In this document: positions 1-7,682 of the stretch, in pieces
How the letters are laid out: the number at the start of each line of letters is the position of its first letter
How positions within the stretch are numbered: position 1 is the stretch's first letter
Origin: Thermogutta sp.
Lineage (GTDB): Bacteria > Planctomycetota > Planctomycetia > Pirellulales > Thermoguttaceae
Assembly (NCBI GenBank): GCA_012798155.1
Contig: JAAZNR010000218.1
Location: forward strand, 1-12,078
DNA length: 12,078 nt
Direction: 5' to 3'
Notes under the pieces: generated by a model
What the model saw: the letters and a program-made list of their open reading frames with translations, nothing else
Database searches by the model: none
What the model was told of the DNA's origin: nothing
Position numbers and translations under genes: made by a program

Positions 1-412
1 CTCGCCGTTCCCGGTCCGTCGTTTGCGATCGCGTGGCGGCGACCAGCCAGGCGTAATCGGGATCCGCGACGGAGGCGTCCTCCAGTGCCAGGGCGGCGCG
101 GATGATCTCATCCGGCAGTCCCGCCTGGTCGCCGATCCGCACCGGCAGCTCCGTACCCGTCAAGTTCGAGGACGGGCCGGAGGGAGCGCCCACGGTGTGG
201 GCGGGTCTGGCGAGGTGCCGGACAGCCGTAGTCTGCGATGCCGCCGTGGGGGATGGCACCGCTTCGCCGCCGCGCCGCAGCTCCACGCGAATGGGCAGCA
301 TTTCAGGCAGCGGCGGCCGCCAAGATCGATTCGCGTAACCGATCAGGCAGAGGGCCGCAATCGGAATCAAGATTCCCAGCGCCCAACGGTTAGGACGAGA
401 AATAGCGTTCAT
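1..412 (-). CDS. Unknown membrane-anchored or secreted protein (5' part only, cut by window edge)
   Basis: An open frame runs on the minus strand from an ATG at 412 to the window edge without a stop (137 codons). I do not recognise the protein. The N-terminus has basic residues followed by a hydrophobic stretch (about residues 10-27, WALGILIPIAALCLIGYA), so it is either an uncleaved membrane anchor or a signal peptide. Next comes a Pro/Ser/Thr/Ala-rich linker (about 48-85) and then a more ordered, acidic and possibly helical part (about 92-130, containing LPDEIIRAALALEDAS). No Shine-Dalgarno stands out before the ATG; an in-frame GTG lies four codons upstream. The gene follows the RND pump gene on the same strand after 212 bases, so it could belong to the same transcript, but nothing in the protein suggests metal handling. 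The signal-like N-terminus and GC-rich codon use favour this frame over the overlapping plus-strand frame. Confidence 0.6.
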   Translation of the reverse strand, partial: MNAISRPNRWALGILIPIAALCLIGYANRSWRPPLPEMLPIRVELRRGGEAVPSPTAASQTTAVRHLARPAHTVGAPSGPSSNLTGTELPVRIGDQAGLPDEIIRAALALEDASVADPDYAWLVAATRSQTTDRERR

Positions 413-453
413 GAGGTGGTCCACGGATGCAGCTATTCCCGAAGTATGACCCC

Positions 454-480
454 GAACGGAGCCGGTAGAGATATCCGTTC
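454..480. promoter_or_regulatory. Inverted repeat ahead of the partial gene
   Basis: A perfect 7-bp inverted repeat (GAACGGA at 454-460 and TCCGTTC at 474-480, 13-base spacer) lies about 40 bases upstream of the ATG at 412. It has no T-run after it on either strand, so it does not look like an intrinsic terminator. It could be an operator or a leader hairpin. In the rest of the 413-624 gap I see no convincing promoter or terminator. Confidence 0.2.
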
Positions 481-624
481 CCGAAAAACGTAGGTTGCGG
501 AAACGGCTCGGGCAAATCGACCGCGATTTTTTGCCGCGAATTCCCTCAAAGGCGATTGCGATGCCGCCCCGTCCGCCTCGGGCGAAGGGGGATGACGGTG
601 CTCGTCGTTCGGCGGGTGACGATT

Positions 625-3600
625 CTAACGACTATCCGACCCGCCGGCCCAGCGCCAACGCCATTCCTTGACCATGCAGTAGGAGACGGGGACCACGAAT
701 AGCGTCATCAGCTCGATCAACATGCCCCCGAACGAGGGAATGGCGATCGGCACCATGACGTCGCTACCCCTGCCGACGCTTGTCAGAACCGGCAGCAGGG
801 CGAGGACGGTGGTGGCGGTCGTCATGAGGCAGGGACGGATGCGCCGCAGCCCCGCCGCCACGGTGGCGTCGCGAATCTCGGCGATGCTCCCCGGCTTCCG
901 TTGCGCGAACTGCTGATCCAGGTAGCCGGCGATGACCACGCCGTCATCGGTGGCGATGCCCCACAACGCGATGAACCCGACCCATACCGCCACGCTCAGG
1001 TTCATGGCCTTCATCTGGAACAGTTGTCGCACATGGGCGTCGAAGACCGAGAAATCCCCGAACCACGTCTTGCCGTAGAGGTACAACAAGAGGAATCCGC
1101 CGGAAGCCGCCACGAACACCCCGCTGAATACGATGAACGTGGTGGCCACGCTGCGAAACTGCAAGTAAAGGATGAGGAAGATGATGAAAAAGGTGAGGGG
1201 AACGACCACCGCCAGCGTCCGGGCGGATCGCACTTGACTCTCGTACGAACCGATGAACGTGGGCATCTCCGTCCCCGGCGGCAGGACCAGCTCTCCCTTT
1301 TCGTAGGCGGCTCGCAGCAGCTCTCGACATCCTTCCACCACGTCCACCTCGGCGAACCCCGGGAGTTTGTCGAAGATCACGTACCCGACCAACTTGGTGT
1401 CTTCGGAACGAATCTCCATGGGTCCCCGCACGTAGTCGATGTCGGCGACCAATTCCAGCGGGATTTGGGCGCCGGCGGAGGTCGTCACTAGGATGCGCTT
1501 CAATTGCTCGATGGAATCGCGGCGCTCGCGAAGATAGCGGACGCGGACGGGATAGCGTTCCCGACCCTCCACCGTCGTGGTAAGCGGCTCGCCGCCCACC
1601 GCCGTTTCCACAAGGTCCTGCACCTGGGCCACCGTGAGGCCGTAACGCGCCAGGTCGTCGCGGCGGAGGTGGATCTCCAAATAGGGCGAGGCGACCATAC
1701 GGTCGGCGAAGACGGTCTTGGAATCCACGCCCGGCGCCCGGCGGAGGATTTCCTCCAATTGCAGCCCCACGGCTTGAATATCTTCGAGGCGATTCCCGCG
1801 GATGCGGGCGGCCATGGCGGCTCGAATACCCGTCTGCAACATGACGATGCGTGCGGCGATGGGTTGCAACTTCGGGGCCGACGTCAATCCCGGCAGCCGC
1901 GCCGCCCGTTCGATCAACTGCCACAAATCGTCGGCGGAACGGATTTCCGGCCGCCACTGGCGAAGCGGCTTGCCGCGGGGATCGGGGATCAGGTTTCCCG
2001 CCGCATCGCGAAGGAACTCCACGCGGCCGTTTTTCTCTTGATAGCGGTAATAGAGCCGCCGCCCATCGGCATCGACGGCGTATTCCGGTTTGTACGTAAT
2101 GAAGGTTTCGATCATTCCCACGGGCGCGGGATCGAGGGCGCTTTCCACGCGACCCAGCTTGCCCACCGCCGATTCGACCTCCGGAATCGCCGAAACGGCC
2201 TTGACTTGCTTCGCCAGGTAATCCTGGGCTTGAGCCAAAGCGACGTGCGGCATGGCGGTCGGCATGAGGAGAAACGAACCTTCGTCCAATGACGGCATGA
2301 ATTCGCGGCCCAAACCGGGAAACTCATGGCTCGCCCACACCCACCAGGAGCTGCTCCGCACCGAATCCGAAGCCACTCCCAGGGGCGCGAACAGCCGCGG
2401 AACGAAGCCGAACATGCGGTCGAACCCCAGCCACACGCACCCGCCCAAGAGCACGGCGGAAACGGGGAAAACGTAGAAAATCGCCTTGTGAGCGAGAAAG
2501 AATCGCAGGAGTTGCCCATAGAATCGTTGAAAAAGCAGGAACACCGCCAGGAGGGCGGCGATCACGCTGCCGCAGAAGACGGTGTTTCGCACCCATCCGG
2601 CGTCCGCCCCCAGCGGCATCCAGTCCTGCGAAAGCAGGAACACCCCCAGAACGGCCGCCGCCGCGGTGAGAGAGCGACGATAGATGCCCGCAAAGCGCGG
2701 CGCGAACTCCGCGATCAGGATATTGCCGGACCAAAGCAGCAAAGCCGGGAGGAGCCACCAAGCGAACGTGATCGCGCCGACGACTCCCGCCGCGGCCAGG
2801 GCGACCGCCGCGGTGAGCCGCAACCACGACTGAGGCCGCTTCACGCTGAAGAGAATGTGCGCCAAGGGAGGCAGCAGCGTCAGAGCCACGATCACGGACG
2901 CCAGCAGCGCGAACGTCTTGGTGTAGGCCAGCGGCCGAAACAGCTTGCCCTCCGGCCCGATCATCACGAATACCGGCAAGAACCCCAGGATCGTCGTACT
3001 TACGGCGGTCAGGACGGGACGCCCCACCTCCGAGGCCGCCCGGAAAATGACTTCCAATCTCGACTCTTCGGGCGATGCCTCTTCCAAATGCCGCAACATG
3101 TTCTCCGTGAGGATGATCCCCATATCGACCATGGTTCCGATGGCGATGGCGATGCCGGCCAGCGACATGATATTGGAATCCACGTGAAGGACCTTCATGC
3201 CGATGAAGGACATCAGCACGGCCAAGGGCAGCAACGACGAAATCAGAAGCGAGGAGCGGAAGTGGTTGACCATGATCAGAACGACGATGATGGTGACCAG
3301 CACTTGCTGGCGCAAGGCGTCGCCCAAGGTCCCCAACGTCTCTTGAATCAATTCCGTGCGGTCATAGAAGGGAACGACGGCGACCTGAGATCGGCGGCCG
3401 TCCGCCAGAGTTTTGACCGGCAACCCCGGCGCGATTTCGGCGATCTTCCGGCGGACGTTTTGGATCACGGCCATGGGGTTTTCGCCGTAGCGGGCGACGA
3501 CCACGCCGCCGGCCGCCTCCGCCCCGCCCTTGTTCAGCACGCCGCGGCGCAGGGCGGGTCCGGTCGTCACTCGGGCCAGATGCTTCACCAAGATGGGCGT

Positions 3601-4479
3601 CTCGCGATCCGCCCGCACGACCGCGTTCTCCAGGTCCGCGATGTCGCGGATGAATCCGCGGCTGCGAATCATGTAATCCACGCCGTTGATCTCGATGGTG
3701 CGAGCGCCGACGTCCAGATTGGAACGGCGCACCGCGTCGAGCACTTCGGACAAGGTCACGCCGTAATGCGCGAGTAGTTCCGGATCGACGTCGACTTGGT
3801 ATTCCCGTACGAAGCCGCCCACCGAAGCTACCTCGGCCACGCCCTCCGCGGATTGCAGGGCATAGCGGACCTGCCAGTCCTGAATGGACCGCAATTCCTC
3901 CTCGTCCCAGCCGCCGGTCGGTTTTCCGCTTTCGGGATCGCGGCCTTCCAGCGTGTACCAAAAGATTTGGCCCAGCGCCGTGGCATCAGGACCCAGGGTT
4001 GGTGAAACACCGGGCGGGAGCAGCCTTTGCGCGATCGGCAGCCTTTCCAGGATCCGCGTCCGCGCCCAGTAGAACTCCACCTTCTCCTGAAAGATCACGT
4101 AGACTACCGCGAAACCGAAATACGACGAGCTACGGATCGTCTTGACGCCGGGCACGCCCAGTAGCGACGTCGTCAGCGGGTAGGTGACCTGGTCCTCCAC
4201 GTCCTGCGGCGATCGCCCCGGCCACTCCACCAACACGATCTGCTGATTTTCGCCGATGTCGGGCAGGGCGTCCACGGGCACGGGACTCCGCGGCAACCAC
4301 GGGACGTCCCAATGGAACGGCATCACCGCCGCCCCCCAGCCCACCACCGCCCCGATGATCAGAAAAACCACCAGCTTGTTTTCCAGGGTGAAGCGGATGG
4401 TCGCATCCACCAAACCGGAACCGAAAGGATTGGACTCGCGCTGATTCATGGGAACATTCTCGCTGAAAGGGAGCATCAT
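625..4479 (-). CDS. cusA: CusA/CzcA-type heavy-metal efflux RND pump, long form
   Basis: This is the inner-membrane, proton-driven pump of a tripartite heavy-metal efflux system, most likely for Cu(I)/Ag(I). At 1284 residues it is about 240 longer than E. coli CusA (about 1047). RND landmarks appear in order: TM1 at about 34-55; periplasmic porter domain with GRSPQDVEDQVTYPL (88-102); TM2-TM6 between about 390 and 546, with the TM4 motif MVDMGIILTEN (450-460) whose Asp452 matches the proton-relay Asp of the family; TM7 at about 666-686; GREFMPSLDEGSF (724-736); the second porter domain; TM8-TM12 from about 1088. Met789 (PVGMIET) and Met880 (IVMLQTGI) match, by recalled alignment, two of the three CusA copper-site methionines, which favours Cu/Ag over Zn/Co. 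Extra length lies at about 550-660 (four hydrophobic stretches), 798-845 and 1132-1158. The first ATG is given; ATG 4449 (Met11) is equally plausible, and neither has a strong ribosome site. It starts 66 bases after the adaptor gene. Confidence 0.93.
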   Translation of the reverse strand: MMLPFSENVPMNQRESNPFGSGLVDATIRFTLENKLVVFLIIGAVVGWGAAVMPFHWDVPWLPRSPVPVDALPDIGENQQIVLVEWPGRSPQDVEDQVTYPLTTSLLGVPGVKTIRSSSYFGFAVVYVIFQEKVEFYWARTRILERLPIAQRLLPPGVSPTLGPDATALGQIFWYTLEGRDPESGKPTGGWDEEELRSIQDWQVRYALQSAEGVAEVASVGGFVREYQVDVDPELLAHYGVTLSEVLDAVRRSNLDVGARTIEINGVDYMIRSRGFIRDIADLENAVVRADRETPILVKHLARVTTGPALRRGVLNKGGAEAAGGVVVARYGENPMAVIQNVRRKIAEIAPGLPVKTLADGRRSQVAVVPFYDRTELIQETLGTLGDALRQQVLVTIIVVLIMVNHFRSSLLISSLLPLAVLMSFIGMKVLHVDSNIMSLAGIAIAIGTMVDMGIILTENMLRHLEEASPEESRLEVIFRAASEVGRPVLTAVSTTILGFLPVFVMIGPEGKLFRPLAYTKTFALLASVIVALTLLPPLAHILFSVKRPQSWLRLTAAVALAAAGVVGAITFAWWLLPALLLWSGNILIAEFAPRFAGIYRRSLTAAAAVLGVFLLSQDWMPLGADAGWVRNTVFCGSVIAALLAVFLLFQRFYGQLLRFFLAHKAIFYVFPVSAVLLGGCVWLGFDRMFGFVPRLFAPLGVASDSVRSSSWWVWASHEFPGLGREFMPSLDEGSFLLMPTAMPHVALAQAQDYLAKQVKAVSAIPEVESAVGKLGRVESALDPAPVGMIETFITYKPEYAVDADGRRLYYRYQEKNGRVEFLRDAAGNLIPDPRGKPLRQWRPEIRSADDLWQLIERAARLPGLTSAPKLQPIAARIVMLQTGIRAAMAARIRGNRLEDIQAVGLQLEEILRRAPGVDSKTVFADRMVASPYLEIHLRRDDLARYGLTVAQVQDLVETAVGGEPLTTTVEGRERYPVRVRYLRERRDSIEQLKRILVTTSAGAQIPLELVADIDYVRGPMEIRSEDTKLVGYVIFDKLPGFAEVDVVEGCRELLRAAYEKGELVLPPGTEMPTFIGSYESQVRSARTLAVVVPLTFFIIFLILYLQFRSVATTFIVFSGVFVAASGGFLLLYLYGKTWFGDFSVFDAHVRQLFQMKAMNLSVAVWVGFIALWGIATDDGVVIAGYLDQQFAQRKPGSIAEIRDATVAAGLRRIRPCLMTTATTVLALLPVLTSVGRGSDVMVPIAIPSFGGMLIELMTLFVVPVSYCMVKEWRWRWAGGSDSR

Positions 4480-4545
4480 CGGCCGGTGCCAACCGCGACC
4501 GCCGGGCGGGTCTCGCGACTCGCGCGGAAAGTCCTTCCGCCGTCC

Positions 4546-6660
4546 TCATGGGGATGACTTGCGCGGCGGGTAAGTGGCCTCGGGCACGCCGCAGCGGAGC
4601 ATCTTGGCGCCGAAATACGGGTTCGCGACGTCGCCTTCCATTTGCAACCAATTTGCACCGCGATTGGAAAAGGCCATCGGGCAGTGAATGCGGACCAACG
4701 GCCGGGGAAGGTCGTGCCCGGCCGGCCGGATCAGCTCCTCCGCGGCCCGCGACAACGAGTCGAAAGCCGCGCGCAGCGGCTCGATTTCTTCCGTCCGGGA
4801 GGCGGCGTCGCAAGCTTCGATCATCTGTTGCAGCAAGACGCGCCAGTGCCGTGATTGATCTTGGTCGAGGGCCGAGGCATCCAGCGACGCCAAGGCGCGG
4901 CGTACGCCTTGGAAACCGGCCTTCGCGGCGGCCGCGTCGTCTCCGGCCAGCGCTTGTTGGATTTCGAGGTATCCTTGCCAGACCGGGCGAAGCGCGACCG
5001 TGAAGTCGCGAGGGAAGGCGTCAGCCGTTGCGAGTCGCGATTCCGCCATCGCTTCCGTACTTGCCGCATGGTGATGTCCCGGCTGCATGCCCGCTTCGCC
5101 GGCCTCGTGCATCATGCTGGGCCGGCCGGCCAACTGGGCCGCGCTGTCGATTTTGAAATTGCCCCGCACCACCACCTGCTCGCCTTCCTTGAGACCGTCC
5201 AGCACGACGTATCCCTCGCGGACGCGGGCCCCCAAGACCACTTGCCGGCTCTCGAAGATCGGCTCATCCCTCCCGGCGGCGCGGACGTAGACCAGCGACC
5301 GCATCCCCGTAATCAGCGGCGCCGAGGCCGGGATCACCAGGGGCGGCGTCAATTTCTCCTCTCGCTCGGCGGTCGGGTAGCCCAGCTCCGTCAACGGGAC
5401 CAGGTCCATACCGCATCGCGTGCAGCGGTCCGGCCCGTCGGCGGTCACATCCGGATGCATGGGGCACACCCATTTGCCCAAGAGGTCCGGCTCGAAGACT
5501 TGATCGCCGTCCGCCAATCGGGACTCGATCACTCCCCGCGCCAACATGCCGGGCTTGAGGCGCCCCGCCGGATTCTCCACGTTGACGCGCAGGCGGATCG
5601 TCCGCATCTTCTCATCCAGGGTGGGCTGGATAAAGGCCACTTGCCCCGTGAACTTCTCGCCCGGATACGCCTCCGTCTCGAACGTCACCGGCTGCCCGTA
5701 CCGCACCCAGGGCAGATCCGCCTCGAAGGCATCGAAAAAGACCCACAGTTCGCTCATGTCGGCGATCGTGTAGATCGCGCTGCCGGTCTGGACGTAATCC
5801 CCTTCCTGGGCGTGCTTCGTGATGACGATTCCGCCTTGGGGAGCGTAGATCGTCATGTGGTCCGTGGTTGCCCGGCGGGCTTTGATCTCGGCAACCTGCT
5901 TGGGAAGGATGCCCCACAATCGCAACTTCTCCTCCGAACTCTTCAAGAGCGAGGCGGCGATGGAATACGCGGAACTGCCCGGCGCGGCGGACTCCAGAGA
6001 CGCCATCGCCCGCAGCAATTCCTGCTGGGCCACGTTGAGTTCCGGGCTATAGATGTCCACCAGGTGATCGCCCTTGCGGACCGGCACGCCCGTGTAGTCC
6101 ACGTAGAGCCGATCCAGCCGGCCGGGGAAGCGGGCGGAAATCGTCGTCCAGCGGGTCTCGTCGAACTCGATTCGCCCCCAAAGGCGGACTTCTCGCACGG
6201 GAAACAGCCGCCGCGCGGGCAACGTCTCCACCTCGGCAAGGGCTACCGCCTCCGGCGTCATGCGCAATTGGCGCGGCCCCGGCGAAGTCTCATTGTCCGA
6301 GACCGGAATCAGGTCCATGAAACAGATCGGGCACTTGCCGGGTTTAGACTGCCGAATCTGCGGATGCATGGAGCATGTCCAGATGACGCTCTTGCTCTCC
6401 GGTCGATTCACGTCGGCATGCGGCTCCGAATGCGATTGCGGCGGCGTGGCGCGGCCCCGTCCCAGCCGCCAACCGGCCACGAATACCAACGCCAAAGCGG
6501 CGAGAACGGCGTAACGGCGCACGGCGCGGAGGCCTTGCCGTAACTTTTGCGCGAACGGCATCACGGCTTTCTCGTCCGGCGGCGTCCGCGATTCTATCGC
6601 AGACTCACCGGAGGGAGACGAGACTTCTTCGGGCCGTTTGGATGGATCGGATTCCGCCAT
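4546..6660 (-). CDS. cusB: CusB/CzcB-type RND periplasmic adaptor with two metal-binding modules and a DUF3347-like tail
   Basis: This is a membrane-fusion protein that links the pump to an outer-membrane channel and presents metal to it. The start at 6660 is chosen because AAGGGGA precedes it by 7 bases; an in-frame ATG at 6765 would add 35 residues with no signal features. Numbered from 6660 (704 residues): cytoplasmic tail; a single membrane anchor at about 49-66; a heavy-metal-binding module at 95-120 (CSMHPQI, then CPICFMDL); lipoyl/barrel-sandwich and helical hairpin parts at about 155-305; beta-barrel at about 305-380; a second module at 398-422 (VCPMHPDV, then CTRCGMDL); membrane-proximal domain at about 440-505; a His/Met-rich linker (513-531, MMHEAGEAGMQPGHHH); and a C-terminal domain at about 550-700 ending in CPMAF, NPYFG and MLRCG, typical of DUF3347. 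CusB of E. coli is about 400 residues, so this is a long subtype. It sits directly upstream of the pump gene on the same strand. Confidence 0.92.
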   Translation of the reverse strand: MAESDPSKRPEEVSSPSGESAIESRTPPDEKAVMPFAQKLRQGLRAVRRYAVLAALALVFVAGWRLGRGRATPPQSHSEPHADVNRPESKSVIWTCSMHPQIRQSKPGKCPICFMDLIPVSDNETSPGPRQLRMTPEAVALAEVETLPARRLFPVREVRLWGRIEFDETRWTTISARFPGRLDRLYVDYTGVPVRKGDHLVDIYSPELNVAQQELLRAMASLESAAPGSSAYSIAASLLKSSEEKLRLWGILPKQVAEIKARRATTDHMTIYAPQGGIVITKHAQEGDYVQTGSAIYTIADMSELWVFFDAFEADLPWVRYGQPVTFETEAYPGEKFTGQVAFIQPTLDEKMRTIRLRVNVENPAGRLKPGMLARGVIESRLADGDQVFEPDLLGKWVCPMHPDVTADGPDRCTRCGMDLVPLTELGYPTAEREEKLTPPLVIPASAPLITGMRSLVYVRAAGRDEPIFESRQVVLGARVREGYVVLDGLKEGEQVVVRGNFKIDSAAQLAGRPSMMHEAGEAGMQPGHHHAASTEAMAESRLATADAFPRDFTVALRPVWQGYLEIQQALAGDDAAAAKAGFQGVRRALASLDASALDQDQSRHWRVLLQQMIEACDAASRTEEIEPLRAAFDSLSRAAEELIRPAGHDLPRPLVRIHCPMAFSNRGANWLQMEGDVANPYFGAKMLRCGVPEATYPPRKSSP

Positions 6661-6667
6661 GATTATT

Positions 6668-6674
6668 TCCCCTT
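6668..6674 (-). promoter_or_regulatory. Ribosome binding site of the adaptor gene
   Basis: On the minus strand AAGGGGA lies 7 bases before the ATG at 6660. It decides the start codon against the upstream in-frame ATG at 6765. Confidence 0.65.
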
Positions 6675-6988
6675 GTGAACTGGGAGCCTTCTTCAGGTCC
6701 CGAGAGGTTGCCGGCCGCCGGTAAACAAACGGCCCCGGTTCCTCCTTGTGTCGAAAGCAGCACACACGACACGATGCGGACGACAGGTAAATTGGGCCGC
6801 CGCTCCGAAAAACGCGCGCCTTGGCCCGGCTACGGCAGAGGACTGCCGCCCGACCGATGGCTTCCCGGCTGATGACGGCGTGGCCTCTCCGGCCCGGGAA
6901 CAGCGATCTCGCGCGGGCCGGCGCGGGCAGTCATGGGTGCGCGAGGTACACCGCCCAAGAAAGCGGAAACCCGTCCGGCGGCAAGAGA

Positions 6989-7003
6989 GCGCGCCGAGCG
7001 CGC
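6989..7003 (-). terminator. Weak intercistronic hairpin after the Cys-rich gene
   Basis: Four bases after the TAA stop at 7008-7010, the minus strand reads GCGCGC, TCG, GCGCGC: a 6-bp all-GC stem with a 3-base loop. Only TCTCTTG follows, so there is no proper U-run. It may act as a partial terminator or an mRNA-stability element that sets the ratio between the small protein and the CusBA pair. Full termination is unlikely on sequence alone. Confidence 0.3.
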
Positions 7004-7007
7004 AAGA

Positions 7008-7463
7008 TTAGATCTGCAAGACGCACAGGCGCAGATGGAGAGGAACCCTCTCGCGGCTTAGACCGGTCGGACCGGATCCTGCCGTGCCAAGGACGTCCCC
7101 ACGCGGCTGCATCACGAAGAGAGCTACCGGAGACGCTAACGGGGCGACTCCCAAGCATAGCGGCTCGTTTTGCCCGTACGCCGAGACTTTCCCCGACGTC
7201 ACCGCGGCATCCGGCGAGCAGCACTTGGCGGGAGGCGAATCCGGTGCATTTCGGCGGGGTTGGTCCGAGCTTGTCGGGCCGGCCTCCTCCGGCATCGCCG
7301 GGCAAGGAGGCAGGACGAGGTCCTTCGGGCAAAGCGGGCAGCCCTTCGGGGCCGGCTGGGAGGCGAGAATCTGCTTGACGCCGGATTGGAGCGCACAGAC
7401 TCCGTGGGGAGTCCACCCCAACAGCAACCAAGCAGCGATCACCGCCCGAAATAGGGAATTCAT
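7008..7463 (-). CDS. Small secreted Cys-rich protein upstream of the efflux genes
   Basis: The protein has 151 residues. The N-terminus MNSLFRAVIAAWLLLGW is a clear signal peptide, with cleavage likely near residue 24 (GVCA). Eight cysteines are present, at 23, 42, 45, 54, 81, 82, 103 and 147; they include a CPLC pair (42-45) and a CC pair (81-82), set in Pro-rich, disordered-looking sequence, with a conserved-looking hydrophobic end (VPLHLRLCVLQI). The residues just before Cys23 (HGV) do not form a lipobox. I do not recognise a named family. Position at the head of the cusBA-like genes and the thiol content suggest a periplasmic copper-binding or copper-sensing accessory, and I have a vague memory of similar small proteins beside planctomycete efflux genes; this is inference. 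No clear Shine-Dalgarno precedes the ATG. Another, overlapping minus-strand frame (6931-7488) has no signal peptide and was not chosen. Confidence 0.65.
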   Translation of the reverse strand: MNSLFRAVIAAWLLLGWTPHGVCALQSGVKQILASQPAPKGCPLCPKDLVLPPCPAMPEEAGPTSSDQPRRNAPDSPPAKCCSPDAAVTSGKVSAYGQNEPLCLGVAPLASPVALFVMQPRGDVLGTAGSGPTGLSRERVPLHLRLCVLQI

Positions 7464-7494
7464 CGCAACGACTTGGGACCTCGATCAATCACGC

Positions 7495-7515
7495 CCATTG
7501 CAATGGTACATTCTA
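7495..7515 (-). promoter_or_regulatory. Possible promoter/operator of the Cys-rich/efflux operon
   Basis: On the minus strand a -10-like TAGAAT (7510-7515) is followed by a perfect 12-bp palindrome CCATTGCAATGG (7495-7506) before the ATG at 7463. A weak -35 candidate (TTGTTT) stands 18 bases upstream of the -10. A textbook TTGACA at 7547-7552 is too far away (31 bases) to pair with it. A palindrome just downstream of the -10 would suit a dimeric repressor such as a metal sensor, but it does not match a copper box that I know. Confidence 0.3.
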
Positions 7516-7551
7516 CGCAGCGTCCGGCACAAAAAACAACGGAGAGTGTCA

Positions 7552-7610
7552 AAAACCATTAGAAATGACGCCGGTTGCGACCAATAGCTGCGACCGATAG
7601 AAATCTCCCC
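7552..7610 (-). repeat. Left cluster of paired 21-bp motifs (inverted relative to the right cluster)
   Basis: Motif A' at 7552-7572 (core AAACCATTAGAAATG) and motif B' at 7590-7610 (GCGACC...AGAAA...TCCCC) read as reverse complements of motifs at 7944-7964 and 7970-7990. By eye A' matches in 18 of 21 positions and B' in 17 of 21. A half copy of B' (GCGACCAATAG) sits at 7577-7587. Clustered subterminal repeats like these occur at the ends of some DDE-type insertion sequences; the family cannot be named from here. Confidence 0.6.
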
Positions 7611-7682
7611 ATGCCGGGTCTTCCGGAAGGAAATGGTATGGAGTATTTCCCGATGAGTCGGCCGGATGATCGAGCGCGGAAC

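Larger units (their letters stand above)
6661..7007. other. Gap between Cys-rich gene and adaptor gene (no gene seen)
   Basis: These 347 bases carry no gene that I can support. The open frames across them are short, lack ribosome sites and show no family motif. What can be seen is a compact hairpin just after the Cys-rich gene (6989-7003), a 6-bp inverted repeat (GTGTCG at 6748-6753 and CGACAC at 6767-6772), an AAGGAGG on the minus strand just downstream of that repeat without a usable start codon near it, and the true ribosome site of the adaptor gene at the left edge. The length of the gap for an operon suggests a processed or regulated leader, but no known riboswitch fold was recognised. 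Confidence 0.5.

Noticed and set aside
23..493. Plus-strand 156-codon frame at the left edge
   Set aside because: The minus strand here has a better candidate, with a membrane anchor at its start. The plus frame is Arg-rich and motif-free.
944..1957. Minus-strand 337-codon frame overlapping the pump gene in another phase
   Set aside because: It is Arg/Gly/Pro-rich shadow translation of the conserved porter domain.
2326..3777. Long plus-strand open frame (483 codons) opposite the pump gene
   Set aside because: It is antisense to a well-recognised RND domain, has a His/Arg/Gln-rich low-quality composition and no family motif. GC-rich codon use of the true gene keeps the shadow frame open.
4855..6543. 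Plus-strand 562-codon frame opposite the adaptor gene
   Set aside because: It is antisense to clear HMBD and adaptor motifs and has no recognisable domain.
7547..7552. TTGACA -35 box for the efflux operon
   Set aside because: No -10 hexamer lies 16-18 bases downstream; the nearest good one (TAGAAT) is 31 bases away.
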